Positions 22,307 to 32,573 of a DNA stretch of 64,000 nucleotides are shown here, piece by piece. A program made the position numbers and the translations under genes. Each line of letters opens with the position of its first letter. The first letter of the stretch is position 1. This DNA is from Paralithodes platypus. Taxonomy: Eukaryota > Arthropoda > Malacostraca > Decapoda > Lithodidae. Location: positions 25,761,760 through 25,825,759 of the forward strand of contig CM064495.1 of the NCBI GenBank assembly GCA_032716605.1, given 5' to 3'. The notes beneath the pieces were generated by a model. The model worked only from the letters and a program-made list of their open reading frames with translations, made no database searches and was not told the origin of the DNA.

Positions 22307-24613
22307 AAAAGAAAAGTGTGGCTGCTGAAGGACAAGGAAGTTAGGGATAGGTTTCATAGTGAACTGGAGGAAATTAATAGAAATAAGGAAGCTAGGCCTA
22401 ACGATGTAAATAGTCAATGGAACTTTCTTAAGCATAGCTTTATCACTGCCACTGACAAAGTCTGTGGGAAAACAAAGGGTCACCCCAGGAATAAGACCTC
22501 CTGGTGGTGGAACGATGAGGTAGAACATGATGTGAAAGAGAAAAGGAGATGCTTCAAAGCATGGAAGAAAGGAGGCAGCAAGGAGGAATACCAGGCAGCT
22601 AAACGAACTGCCAAAAGTTATTTACAATGCTAAAAATCGCATTAAGGGCCTGGTCCTCGAACAAGTGTGTAACACTGACAATCCCAATGGGATTTTCAAC
22701 CTAGCTAGGCGAGTTAAAAATTACAGTAGGGATATTATAGGTGAACAGTGTGTTAGAAACGATAATGGGAAGATTGTGTATGCAGAAAATGAAATCAGAG
22801 AAGCATGGAAGGTACACTATGAACTATTGCTAAATGTAGAGTTTGAATGGGATAAGGAACAGCTTAGTATCGAAAAACCAATATCTGGGCCCCCTCCTTT
22901 GATAGCACCAGCTGTAGTGAGCGACGCAATAAATAAAATGAAGGACGGTAAAGCTCCAGGTTGCTCCGACATTGTCGCTGAGATGATAAAAGCCTCAGGG
23001 GAGACTGGTGTAAACTTAGTCACTGAGTTGATAAACACCATTATTAAAGATGAGAAAATCCCAGAGGATTGGCTCAAAAGTGTAATAGTAAATATATACA
23101 AAGGAAAAGGGGATGCGCTAGATAGAGGAAATTATAGGGGCCTGAAAATGCTTGACCAAATCATGAAGGTCTGTGAGAGAGTCCTTGAGGGTTTGATCAG
23201 GCAAAGCATCTCTATTGATGATATGCAGTTTGGTTTTATGCCAGGATGGGGTACAACCGATGCTATCTTCATAGTCAGGCACATACAGGAAAGATACTTA
23301 CTAAAAGGCAGGGATCTTTACTTTGTGTTTGTAGGCCTGGAGAAGGCCTTTGATAGGGTGCCTAGAGATGTGCAGTGGGCTATGAGGAAACTTGGTGTGG
23401 AAGAGTGGCTGGCGCGTGTGATAATGAAGAGGTATGAGGATTCGCAAAGTGCGGTGAGGGTGAAGGGTGTACCGAGTGATGAGTTCGCAGTCCGTGTTGG
23501 AGTCCATCAGGGTTCAGTGTTAAGCCCCCTCCTCTTTATTATGGTCTTGGAGGCACTGTCTAGAGTTTTAAGAGGCGGACTCCCGTTGGAATTGTTTTAT
23601 GCAGACGATTTAGTCCTAATAGCTGACAGTATGCAAGATGCTGAGGCCAAATTCAGAGAGTGGAGAGAGGGCATGGCGAGCAAGGTTTTAAGAGTCAATA
23701 TTAACAAAACCAAGGTTATGCATTGTAGATTGAGACGAGGCAATGTGGAAAAGAGCGGTGCATACCCATGTGCAGTGTGTGGAAAGAGGGTGGGCGGTAA
23801 CTCAATTCAATGTAGCATCTGTCGATGTTGGGTACACCATGGGAGTAAGCGCTGTAGTAGAATAAAGGGACCCCTGCCGAAGGATAATTCAGAAATAGAG
23901 AAATTTGAGTGCGTAGTGTGCAAAGGCGAGCTTGTGTTAAGTGATGATCCTGTGGCTGTGAATTTTGGAAATGAGTCTTTCGAGCTGGTGAACAAGTTTT
24001 GTTACCTAGGAGATACCATCTCTGCCGGTGGTGGGGCCGAGACTGCCAATGTTGCTAGAATTAGGTGTGGCTGGGGAAAGTTCAAAGAATTGATGCCAAT
24101 CCTAACCATGAAAAGAATGCCTCTCCCCCTAAAGGGAAAGGTGTATGCCTCATGTGTTAGAAGTGCAATGACGTATGCCTCAGAAACATGGGCCGTTAAA
24201 GTAGAGGATGTCAACAGAATGGAGCGTAATGAGATGAGAATGGTGAGATGGATGTGTGGGGCCAGGCTACAGGATAGAATAACAAATGTTGAGCTGAGGA
24301 GACGTTTAGGTATAAAGAGTATTAGCGAGGTGATGCGTACAAGTAGACTGGGATGGTATGGACATGTGGAGAGAATGGATGAACAAAATTGGGTGACAAA
24401 ATGCAGGTCTGTGATTGTGGAGGGAGCTGCACCAAGGGGTGGACCGAGGAAGACCTGGGATCGGACTATACGCGCCGATCTCAAATCCAAGAACTTGACA
24501 AGTGAAGCAGCCCTTAACAGGGTTGCCTGGAACACCGCCATTAGGACAAGAGACTGAAACTGCACTTATGTGTGGAACACTCAGTCTTTAAAATGTTATG
24601 TATGTATGTATGT
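22307..24613 (+). mobile_element. RTE-like LINE with RT-embedded zinc finger, 5' part missing
   Basis: It starts inside the coding region at the gap and runs to a (TATG)n 3' tail at about 24595-24613. It lies against the minus-strand CR1-like LINE, whose C-terminus is missing, which suggests it inserted into that LINE. No target duplication can be checked because the 5' junction is lost in the gap. Confidence 0.75.
22665..24557 (+). pseudogene. LINE reverse transcriptase with internal CxxC zinc finger
   Basis: The upstream frame 22316-22633 encodes the region before the RT (SWWWNDEVEHDVKEKRRCF); a frameshift near 22615 separates it from this 630-codon frame. RT landmarks are GKAPGCSDIVAEM, NYRGLKMLDQIMKV, GVHQGSVLSPLLF (motif B) and LFYADDLVLIAD (motif C). 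Motif A reads FVFVGLEKAFDRVP, with Gly where FVDLEKAFD is expected, so the catalytic Asp is lost. Residues about 365-425 form a Cys/His module (CAVC...CSIC...WVHHGSKRC...CVVC) inserted after motif C. The end carries RRRLGIKSISEVMRTSRL and YGHVERMDEQNWV. Confidence 0.8.
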
Positions 24614-27155
24614 TGTGAATATGCTTCTTTAGATGCGGGGACCACACCACTGCTGCATACTCCAATCTTGGTCTAATCATACTCTTCATAATTTTCGCTA
24701 CCATGGTCTCATCCAAATAGTTCAGAGCAACTTTCATATTCCCGGCCATTGCATACATTCCGCTAAAGAGCTTGTTAATATGTTTCTCTGGCGACAAATT
24801 ATCTTGTATAATCAACCCTAAATCTTTTTCTTTTTCGGCCTTGCTAATTTTATTATCTCCCATCCTGTACTCCCAATTTGGTCTATTCACACTTCTTCCC
24901 ATATTTAACACATGACATTTACTTATATTAAATTTCATTTTCCACTTGGTGCTCCATTCGTATATTTTATCTAAATCCCCTTGCAGCTCCTCACAACTAC
25001 TTTTATTTGTTATTTGTCTCATAATTTTTACGTCATCTGCAAACATTGACATGTAAGAGTTTATGCCTATCGGCAGGTCATTCACGTACATAAGGAACAT
25101 GAGAGGTGCCAACACAGATCCCTGCGGCACACCACTCTCAACTTTCCGCCACGATGAGTAAGTTCCTCTAATGTTGGTCCTCATTTCCCTATCTGTTAAA
25201 TAGCTCTCCATCCATTTCAGCAAACTCCCCCTGACACATCCTAGCGTCTCAAGCTTAGATAACAATCTCTTATGTGGTACCTTATCGAATGCTTTGGAAA
25301 GGTCTAAGTAGACGCAGTCCACCCATCCGCCTCTTTCTTGGAGTACATCTATCACCCTACTGTAATAACATAGCAAACTGGTAACACAAGATGTCCCTTC
25401 TCTGAATCCAAATTGCTTTGGGGTTATTATTTTCTTTCTCTCCAACATTTTCATCCATCTCTTCCTAATTAGCTTTTCACAAATCTTGCATACAATACTA
25501 GTAAGTGAAACTGGTCTATAGTTTAGAGGGTCCTCAGGGTTTCCATTCTTGTATATCGGAATGATATTAGCTCTTTTCCATTCAACAGGAACCTGTCCTT
25601 TATCTAAGGAAGCTTGAATTATGTCCCTCACTGGCTCCACTAATTGCTCTGCACACTCCTTTAAAACCCAGGCAGACACTTCATCCGGTCCCATAGCTTT
25701 CCTTACTTCAAGTCCTCTCATCGCAGATAACAGCTCATCTCTAGTTATTTCAATCTTACTAAGACCACTCTCCAGTACTCCCGCCTGTGGTTCGTCAAAA
25801 CCTTCCTCTCTAGTAAAAACTGACCCCAATTTGTTATTCATTACCTCACACATGTCCGATACATTTTCATACGTCCTAGCATCAACTCTTAATTTAGTAA
25901 TTTGTTTCTTTACCTTCAACTTACTGTTTATATATTTATAAAATAATCTAGGGTCACTTTCACATTTATTTACTATGTTCTTCTCATAGTTCATTTTAAC
26001 TTGCCTAATTATGTTAACATATCTATTCCTCTCCTGTTTATATTTATTCCGATTACTCTCAGTGTTCCTTCTTCTTAATCTAGCCCAAGCTGCATCACGC
26101 CTACCCAAAGCTCTTTTGCATTTCAAATTAAACCAATCTTTCTGCTTAGTAAAATTTCCAGTTTTATATCTTGGGACAAACATATTGGTTCCTACTCTAT
26201 AAATTTCGAGGAATCTACTATATTTACCTTGTACGTCCCGTTCCTTCAAAATAAGATCCCAATCTACTCCCTCTAAATATCTTTTCAAGGATACATAATC
26301 AGCTTTACTATAATTTAATCTGTCATTTATGTAGCTATTGTCTAATCTATTGGCATTACTCGAGGTCAACTTCCATTTTAGTAATAGGTGATCACTTTTA
26401 CCTACAGGACATAGATAGTTTATATCACTAATTTCGTGAGGATCTTTTGTAAAAATCAGATCGAGTTTAGAAGGTTCGTTATTACCCCTCATTCTTGTAT
26501 TTTCCTTCACATGTTGTGTAAGTACATTTTCCGTAACCAACTCCACTAGCCGACTTCCCCAAGATCTCTGATTTGGCCCTGCATCTCCCGATTCCCAATC
26601 AACCTCACTACAGTTGAAATCTCCTACCAAGATCAATCGATTCTTCCTTAAAAGCAATCTTCTCAACGACTGAATCATATCCTCTACCATCTCCTCAAAC
26701 TCCAACTCCCTCCATGCTCTGGTCTTTGGTGGCATGTAAGCTACTGCTATGTCTAGCTTTTTTCCTTCTATATCATTGAGTTCAACTGCCATTATTTCTG
26801 CCTTGTCATTATTTAACTCCACGTGCTTTGCTGTCATAGGGTTCTTAACTAATACTGCCACTCCACCTCCCCTTTTACCCTTTCTATCATTTCTCCATAT
26901 ATTATATCCTTCACTAAACACTATGTTGCTGTCAAAGTCCTGGTTCAGCTTTGTCTCTGTCAAACAGACTATCTGTGGTTGATCTTTTCTTAATATATTA
27001 TCTAACTCTACCTTTTTACTGTTTATTCCATCTATATTAGTGTAGTAGCACAGTATATTTGAATCCACCTCCTTGTTTCTCTTCCCTCTCTGCCTCCTAC
27101 CAGGTTCACCTCCTCCTCCTCCATCCCTTCCCTGACCCAGTTCCACCTCCCCCAC
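24588..27155 (-). CDS. CR1-like LINE ORF2 (endonuclease and RT), C-terminus truncated
   Basis: This 855-codon minus-strand frame has an apurinic endonuclease domain (YYTNIDGINSK, IVCLTETKLNQDF, LVGDFNCSEVDW, SKLDLIFT, VGKSDHLLL; residues about 35-260) and an RT. RT landmarks are MGPDEVSAWVLKECAEQL, YRPVSLTSIVCKICEKLI, VYLDLSKAFDKVPHKRL (motif A), GVPQGSVLAPLMFL (motif B) and MFADDVKIMRQI (motif C). The key catalytic residues look intact. The protein ends soon after LEYAAVVWSPHLKKH, where the neighbouring LINE's tail begins, so the last 9 or so codons are foreign. CR1 clade is inferred from sequence style. Confidence 0.85.
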   Translation of the reverse strand: MGEVELGQGRDGGGGGEPGRRQRGKRNKEVDSNILCYYTNIDGINSKKVELDNILRKDQPQIVCLTETKLNQDFDSNIVFSEGYNIWRNDRKGKRGGGVAVLVKNPMTAKHVELNNDKAEIMAVELNDIEGKKLDIAVAYMPPKTRAWRELEFEEMVEDMIQSLRRLLLRKNRLILVGDFNCSEVDWESGDAGPNQRSWGSRLVELVTENVLTQHVKENTRMRGNNEPSKLDLIFTKDPHEISDINYLCPVGKSDHLLLKWKLTSSNANRLDNSYINDRLNYSKADYVSLKRYLEGVDWDLILKERDVQGKYSRFLEIYRVGTNMFVPRYKTGNFTKQKDWFNLKCKRALGRRDAAWARLRRRNTESNRNKYKQERNRYVNIIRQVKMNYEKNIVNKCESDPRLFYKYINSKLKVKKQITKLRVDARTYENVSDMCEVMNNKLGSVFTREEGFDEPQAGVLESGLSKIEITRDELLSAMRGLEVRKAMGPDEVSAWVLKECAEQLVEPVRDIIQASLDKGQVPVEWKRANIIPIYKNGNPEDPLNYRPVSLTSIVCKICEKLIRKRWMKMLERKKIITPKQFGFREGTSCVTSLLCYYSRVIDVLQERGGWVDCVYLDLSKAFDKVPHKRLLSKLETLGCVRGSLLKWMESYLTDREMRTNIRGTYSSWRKVESGVPQGSVLAPLMFLMYVNDLPIGINSYMSMFADDVKIMRQITNKSSCEELQGDLDKIYEWSTKWKMKFNISKCHVLNMGRSVNRPNWEYRMGDNKISKAEKEKDLGLIIQDNLSPEKHINKLFSGMYAMAGNMKVALNYLDETMVAKIMKSMIRPRLEYAAVVWSPHLKKHIHNIHTYITF

Positions 27156-27340
27156 TAATTCTATTCTCCTCCCCCCTCTCTCTCCCTCTGTTCCACCCTC
27201 TCCACCACATCCTGGCTCTCTCTCCGGTCCCCTGCTCCCTGCATTATCTCTCGCTCCGTCTCCTTGCTTTGACTTCGTACTTGTCTCTCTGTCTCTTTCC
27301 CTATCACTCCTCTTACTTTCGGTTCTTGGTGGCTTTTTTT
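24614..27340 (-). mobile_element. CR1-like LINE, 3' truncated
   Basis: The element holds the ORF at 24588-27155 and about 185 bases of C/T-rich sequence on its 5' side, which on its sense strand is A/G-rich and may be the end of ORF1 or a 5' UTR. At 27341 DIRS-B copy b begins. Confidence 0.7.
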
Positions 27341-27877
27341 GGTATGTTTTTCATTCTTTCTCTTTTCATATTCTTTTTTCCTGTTAGTCTGGGCATAGTT
27401 TAGCTTTTAGCTTAATTTAGCCTAGCTCGTTTTCTCATTCAGGAATTGCTATGCCCCTATGAGTTTTCATTTTTTCATAGCCTAGGTGTACCGATGGTAA
27501 ACAATCTGAGATTTCGTTGGTGGCGGTGCTGTTTGTAGAGTTTGTGTCGGCCGCATTATTAGCGTTATTCCCGAGTCCCCCCTTTCGAGTCCTTCACTGT
27601 GTCTCAAGGGCCTGGGCGACAGGTGGTTCGTGATACTCCAGGGGTACCCCACGGGGGCCCCTCCTTCACACCACAGGGTTTTTCGCCCCTGACACATTCT
27701 CTGCTCACGGCTAGGCCACCCTTTTTCTCACCAGTTTCATTTACTGGTTTTTGTTTTCTCTTCCTGTTTCACCTCCATCCTTTCATAGTCTTTTGCCCAA
27801 TCCAGGGGTACCCCACGGGGGCCCCTGTTTGTGCGAAACCACCCTCCCTGCCACTTCTCCTCATGGGCTTTGCTCTA

Positions 27878-28771
27878 TATGTAGTGCAGGTTTTGAAGAG
27901 CAAGGAAAAGGTAGTGAGGGAAACAGCGGAGACCAAAAAGGAGCCGACCAAACGCACCACTGAGGTGGTAGATGGTGGAAAGAAAAAAACTGTCTGGGAC
28001 CATCAGGTCCTGGTAGTGAAGCCAAAAGACCGATCCTCCGAGCCAGTAAGCCCACCAGATACAAAGGCAATCGAGACTGCTTTGGCTTCGGTTCCGGTTA
28101 ACAAGTTAACTAGAACTGAGTCAGGTGTACTGGTGGTACGCCTTCCATCCAAGAAAGCCAAAGAAGATGCAGGAAGGGCCATCAATCAGTATTTGGGGGT
28201 GGACAGTGCCTTCAGTGTCTCCGAACCAAAGAAGATAATGCCAAAAATGACTCTGGTAGGCATTGCTAATGACGCTGAGGATAATGAGATCATTCCCAGC
28301 ATCCTCAACAAGAACCCAAGAATAAAGTCCCTGGTCGACGATGGCTTAGCTATGAATTTGCTATTCACTAAGCAAAAGAGTGATGCACACACTAAGATTG
28401 CGGTAGTAAAAATGTCACCTGAAATACGCTCTTCCATTGTGGATGATGGCAATTCTGTGTATGTTGGACTTGTGAGATGTCGTGCATACGATCGCTTCTG
28501 GGTAACACAATGTTACCATTGCCAGGGCTTTGGTCATACCAGTGACAGGTGTTATCGGAAAAATGAGGATCCAAAATGCAACTTCTGTGCTGGTACTCAT
28601 AACTCAAAAGACTGCACCAACAAGACTTCCCCCAAATGTATAAATTGTATGAGCTCCACATCAGTTACGGAGCCGCCAAATCATTTCGCCTCAAGTAGAA
28701 ATTGTCCTTTAATGACAGCTCAGAGAGATAAAGTTATTGAGAACACCGATTTTGTAGGTTCAAAAAACTGA
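27878..28771 (+). CDS. LINE ORF1 (zinc-knuckle protein), 5' truncated
   Basis: The frame enters from DIRS-B sequence without its own start codon, so the N-terminus is missing. It is lysine- and threonine-rich at first (KSKEKVVRETAETKKEP). A middle region contains SSIVDDGNSVYVGLVRCRAY. The C-terminus has Cys/His knuckles: CYHCQGFGHTSDRCYR, CNFCAGTHNSKDC and a third CINC. ORF1 proteins of this kind bind the LINE RNA. The stop at 28769-28771 is about 20 bases before the first recognisable ORF2 codons, in another frame. Confidence 0.85.
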   Translation, partial: YVVQVLKSKEKVVRETAETKKEPTKRTTEVVDGGKKKTVWDHQVLVVKPKDRSSEPVSPPDTKAIETALASVPVNKLTRTESGVLVVRLPSKKAKEDAGRAINQYLGVDSAFSVSEPKKIMPKMTLVGIANDAEDNEIIPSILNKNPRIKSLVDDGLAMNLLFTKQKSDAHTKIAVVKMSPEIRSSIVDDGNSVYVGLVRCRAYDRFWVTQCYHCQGFGHTSDRCYRKNEDPKCNFCAGTHNSKDCTNKTSPKCINCMSSTSVTEPPNHFASSRNCPLMTAQRDKVIENTDFVGSKN

Positions 28772-28791
28772 AAAATGCACATGGGAGCCGG

Positions 28792-31761
28792 TTGAAACTG
28801 GGTCTGTTGAATGTTCGTTCCTTGCGTAACAAAATGGATCATATTTGCGAGATCTTGGATGAACGTAACCTTGATGTATTATGTCTCACTGAGACCTGGT
28901 TGTTCGAGTCAGATCTGAATATTATCCAGGCGGCATTGCCTAAAACCCATTCCATAATAAATGTTCCTAGGCCTAGGGGAGATCATCCGGGTGGTGGAGT
29001 GGCAGTTGTCTACTCCACATCTCTGGTGAATATCTTGCAAATAAGCCATAACCCAGCCCCTCTTTATTATGAACTGTTGGAAGTGGAAATAAAACTCCAT
29101 CAACAAATTCTAAGAATGGCAGTTGTCTATAGGCCTGGCCATCGTGGCACAGATAGGGGTTTTATGGAAGAGTTTGGGCAGTTTCTCGAGGAATTTTCTG
29201 CTAAAACTGGAAGACTTTTGATGTGTGGAGATTTTAATTACTGGGTTGACAGCCCTCATCTGAAGCCATTCTCTCCTGAGTTCCTTGAGTTGACTGATCA
29301 GAACAATTTTGTAAACCATGTGTCCCACCCAACTCATATCTTAGGACACACCCTTGACTTGGTTTTCTCTCCTGTGGGTTGTGGTGGTGTTCTGGATGTT
29401 GATGTTGAGAATGCTGACCCTAATACCTCTGATCATGCTTTGATTACTTTCAGCTTTGATTTCCCTAAGCCACTCACACATGAAAAAGTAATCAGATTTA
29501 GAAATTATAAAAATGCAGACCTAAATTTGGCTAGCAGTGAAGTAAAACAGTACTTGGGAAGTATTGATACTTCCAACCTTACTTCAGATGAGCTGGTGGA
29601 GGTACATGGAAATGCACTTAAATTAGTGTTCGATCATCACTGTCCAGAAGTAGAGAAGAAAATCATAGTACGAGATGATTCGCCCTGGTATAGCACTCGA
29701 GTTAAATTTCTTAGAAGAGCGCGTAGAAGAGCTGAACGTGAATGGCGGAAAAATAAAACAGACTCTACATGGTTGCAATACCTGTCAGCCAGAAGAGCTG
29801 TGGTCTACAAAATCAAAGATGAAAAGAAAGTGTATTATCAGGGAAAAGTTGACTCGTGTGGTAACGACCAGAGGAGGTTGGCTTCAATTGTAAACAGTTT
29901 ACTTGGAAAAACAAGAGTTAGCTTAAGACCTTCTGTACCTGATGCCGAGTTGGCTGCCAACTTTGTGTCATTTTTTGCTGGCAAGATAACTCGCATAAGA
30001 CAGGAATTGGATGATGCTTCTGTTGGTGAAGAACTTTCAGTTGTACTCCAACCCCGACACATTCCTAATAATGTCCTCTCATCCTTTCACTCAGTAGAGG
30101 TGGACATGATCTCGTCCTACATAAGAAACCTCAATAAAACATTTTGCTCGTTGGATCCCATAAATGTTTCCAAGCTACCAAGAGTCTATGATCACACAGT
30201 TGAGTTTATTTCCAAAATAATTAATAAGTGCTTCTCTGAAGGTAGCTTCCCACATTCTGAAAAGCATGCACTACTCCGACCTACTCTAAAGAAACCTGGA
30301 CTTGATGTTGAGAACATGTTGAACTATCGTCCTGTCTCCAACCTGTCCTTCATATCAAAGATATTAGAGCGTGCAATACTTGACCAATTACAACCACTAC
30401 TTCAGCAGAATGAAACTATCCCAATTTTTCAGTCTGCTTACCGACAGCATCATTCAACTGAAACAGCATTGATTAGAGTACATAATGATCTAGTTGAGAA
30501 CATTTGCAATGGTGTGGCCTCACTATTGGTCTTGCTTGATCTCTCTGCGGCTTTTGACACAGTGGATCATGAGTTGTTATTGAGTGATCTTTATGATTGT
30601 GGTGTGCGTGACTCCGCTCTCTTGCTTCTTGGGTCGTACTTGTCAGGTAGATCCCAGAGTGTGATGGTAAATCAAGTGGTCTCGGACTCGACACCCCTGC
30701 AGTATGGTGTTCCGCAGGGATCAGTTTTGGGTCCTATCCTATTTATAATTTATATTAGCAGTTTGTCTCTTCTGCTTCGTGCACATAATGTCACCTTTCA
30801 CTTTTATGCAGATGACACCCAGATTTATGTGAGAATCACAAATATAGTTGATATACGGAGTAAGATGGAATTGTTGATGTCTGATATCAAGAAGTGGATG
30901 AGAGCGAGAAAACTTAAACTAAATGATGGTAAAACTGATATTCTCATCATCCGAGGAAATAGAAGAGCTGATGATATGGTAGGTGCCCTCTCCATCAATG
31001 TGGGTGGATCTCAGCTGCGACCGGCCAACTCTGTTCGAAATCTGGGTGTATATGTGAACTCCCGATTAGATTTCAAAGAGCATGTAAACCAGATAGTTAA
31101 AAGTTGTTACTTGCACATCAGAAATCTCTATTTGGTGAAGCCGTTTATAACCAGACGTTGCCTCCTGACGTTGGTTCACTCATTGGTCTTCTCTCGTGTT
31201 GATTATTGCAATGCCCTGTTGGTGGGTCTTCCAAATTATATTTTGAAGAAAGTTCAATCTGTTCTTAACAGGGCCGCAAGACTAATTTTTGGTGTTCCAC
31301 CTAGAACTCCTACTACATCTCTTCACATAGAACTGCACTGGCTGCCAGTAAGAGCAAGAATAGAATTTAAGTTGTGTTTGGTGACTTTTAAGGTTCTCAA
31401 ATTTGGTGAGCCTAGGTACCTTGCGGAGCTGCTCAGGCACCCACCGGCACACCATGGTGTAGTTGTGCGTCATGACAATGACCCTTTTCGTCTTGATGAA
31501 CCAAGGGCTTTCCAGCAGTCTTCTTTCTTTGAGAGGTCATTCTCCTACATGGCTCCGAGGTTGTATAACAGGTTGCCGCTGTCCATGAGACAACTGAGTT
31601 CTGTTGAATGCTTCAAGAGACAACTTAAGACTTTTCTCTTTGAGAGAAGCTATGATCTTGAGAGAGGTGTCATGACAGATGGCTATAGAGTTCAGGCTAT
31701 TTTGCCACTGCTAGTGATTGTTAAATGTGTGTTGTATATGAGCCTTCTTTTGATGCATTGA
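28792..31761 (+). CDS. LINE ORF2 (endonuclease and reverse transcriptase), apparently intact
   Basis: The 989-codon frame opens at a TTG; the true start may be an in-frame site slightly upstream, as no early ATG fits. The endonuclease domain shows GLLNVRSLRNKMD, VLCLTETWLFESD, LMCGDFNYWVD, TLDLVFSP and NTSDHALI. The RT shows MLNYRPVSNLSFISKILER, FQSAYRQHHSTETALIRV, VLLDLSAAFDTVDHELL (motif A), GVPQGSVLGPILF (motif B), FHFYADDTQIYVR (motif C) and VDYCNALLVGLPN. All expected catalytic residues are present. The protein is typical of the CR1/L2 group in order and spacing. It may be a fairly recent insertion. Confidence 0.9.
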   Translation: MKLGLLNVRSLRNKMDHICEILDERNLDVLCLTETWLFESDLNIIQAALPKTHSIINVPRPRGDHPGGGVAVVYSTSLVNILQISHNPAPLYYELLEVEIKLHQQILRMAVVYRPGHRGTDRGFMEEFGQFLEEFSAKTGRLLMCGDFNYWVDSPHLKPFSPEFLELTDQNNFVNHVSHPTHILGHTLDLVFSPVGCGGVLDVDVENADPNTSDHALITFSFDFPKPLTHEKVIRFRNYKNADLNLASSEVKQYLGSIDTSNLTSDELVEVHGNALKLVFDHHCPEVEKKIIVRDDSPWYSTRVKFLRRARRRAEREWRKNKTDSTWLQYLSARRAVVYKIKDEKKVYYQGKVDSCGNDQRRLASIVNSLLGKTRVSLRPSVPDAELAANFVSFFAGKITRIRQELDDASVGEELSVVLQPRHIPNNVLSSFHSVEVDMISSYIRNLNKTFCSLDPINVSKLPRVYDHTVEFISKIINKCFSEGSFPHSEKHALLRPTLKKPGLDVENMLNYRPVSNLSFISKILERAILDQLQPLLQQNETIPIFQSAYRQHHSTETALIRVHNDLVENICNGVASLLVLLDLSAAFDTVDHELLLSDLYDCGVRDSALLLLGSYLSGRSQSVMVNQVVSDSTPLQYGVPQGSVLGPILFIIYISSLSLLLRAHNVTFHFYADDTQIYVRITNIVDIRSKMELLMSDIKKWMRARKLKLNDGKTDILIIRGNRRADDMVGALSINVGGSQLRPANSVRNLGVYVNSRLDFKEHVNQIVKSCYLHIRNLYLVKPFITRRCLLTLVHSLVFSRVDYCNALLVGLPNYILKKVQSVLNRAARLIFGVPPRTPTTSLHIELHWLPVRARIEFKLCLVTFKVLKFGEPRYLAELLRHPPAHHGVVVRHDNDPFRLDEPRAFQQSSFFERSFSYMAPRLYNRLPLSMRQLSSVECFKRQLKTFLFERSYDLERGVMTDGYRVQAILPLLVIVKCVLYMSLLLMH

Positions 31762-31862
31762 TTTTTGTTCTTTTTTCTTTCTCTTTTCGAGCGCTAGTGA
31801 ATTCTTCGGAAAAATTGGCGCTTATGAGAAATAAGTAACATGCTTATTATTATTATTATTAT

Positions 31863-32370
31863 TATCTCTGTGGGTTGGGTGGTTCCTGGGGGATGTGCCT
31901 CCTCTCCCCTGGTGTGTCTTCCTTGCCTCTCCCTTTACCGGTTGAGTCAGGATAAATTCAAGGAAGACACTGCTCAGCTTGATGGCCGTCATTGCTTGGA
32001 GTTCATAAGGAGATGACGCATTTTTTGTGGCCTTTTTTGGTATTCCCTAGACGCTCCTCTCGCTTTTTTCGGCGCCGGACCATCTCGGCCGGTCCCGCAA
32101 ATATGCGGGCGCTCGATTCGGTCCTCTGGGACGTTTCGGCTCCCCGCAAATTTGCGGAGATCGTTGGGGGGTCCCGCAAAATTGCGGGAGGGTGGTGTCG
32201 GTACGGTTATGCCTCCATTGGCCCGCAAATTTGCGGTAATAGTTGGCTCTCACTATTGACTTTTTTTATGTCATCTTGTTGCCTGATACTATATTGGTGT
32301 ATGCACTTTTCTGGTGTTATAGGCCCTGCATGTAAGATGTTGAGTGGTGGTTAACACTTTCTCCATCTTT
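31863..32370 (+). other. DIRS-B copy b 5' UTR, distal part
   Basis: No gene is seen. It contains four evenly spaced palindromes (listed separately) and is parallel to 18122-18490 of copy a. The following bases (CTTTGCAGGTTCTGCTAG at 32369) mark the beginning of the A-poor region. Confidence 0.65.
32094..32236. promoter_or_regulatory. Four CCG-N8-CGG palindromes in the DIRS-B 5' UTR
   Basis: CCCGCAAATATGCGGG (32094-32109), CCGCAAATTTGCGG (32144-32157), CCCGCAAAATTGCGGG (32173-32188) and CCGCAAATTTGCGG (32223-32236) lie about 30-50 bp apart; two are perfect 14-bp palindromes. They share the CCG-N8-CGG frame of the DIRS-C array but have an A/T core. Binding by an element or host protein is inferred. 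Confidence 0.75.
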
Positions 32371-32573
32371 GCAGGTTCTGCTAGTGCTCTTCCGCCTCGG
32401 CCGCCCTCCTCACCTACCTCTGTGCTCCCAGTTTAGGGTGGGTACGGATACCTGTTTGCATGTGTGTTCCTGTTTCCCCATGCTCCTTCCCTGGTTCTTC
32501 TTGGACATTCTCTCCACTTACTCCTTCGACGTGCTGATTATGGTGTGTGTTCTTCTAGTGCAGGTAGGCTGCC

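Larger units (their letters stand above)
27878..31862 (+). mobile_element. L2/CR1-like LINE inserted in DIRS-B
   Basis: It splits GCTCTAT|CTCTGTGGG of DIRS-B, which is contiguous at 18117-18132. It holds a 5'-truncated ORF1 and a complete-looking ORF2, then a 3' UTR ending in (TTA)n at 31846-31862. No clear target duplication longer than TAT is seen. Confidence 0.85.

Noticed and set aside
22316..22528. Open frames reading through the N block
   Set aside because: They translate unknown bases and have no support across the gap.
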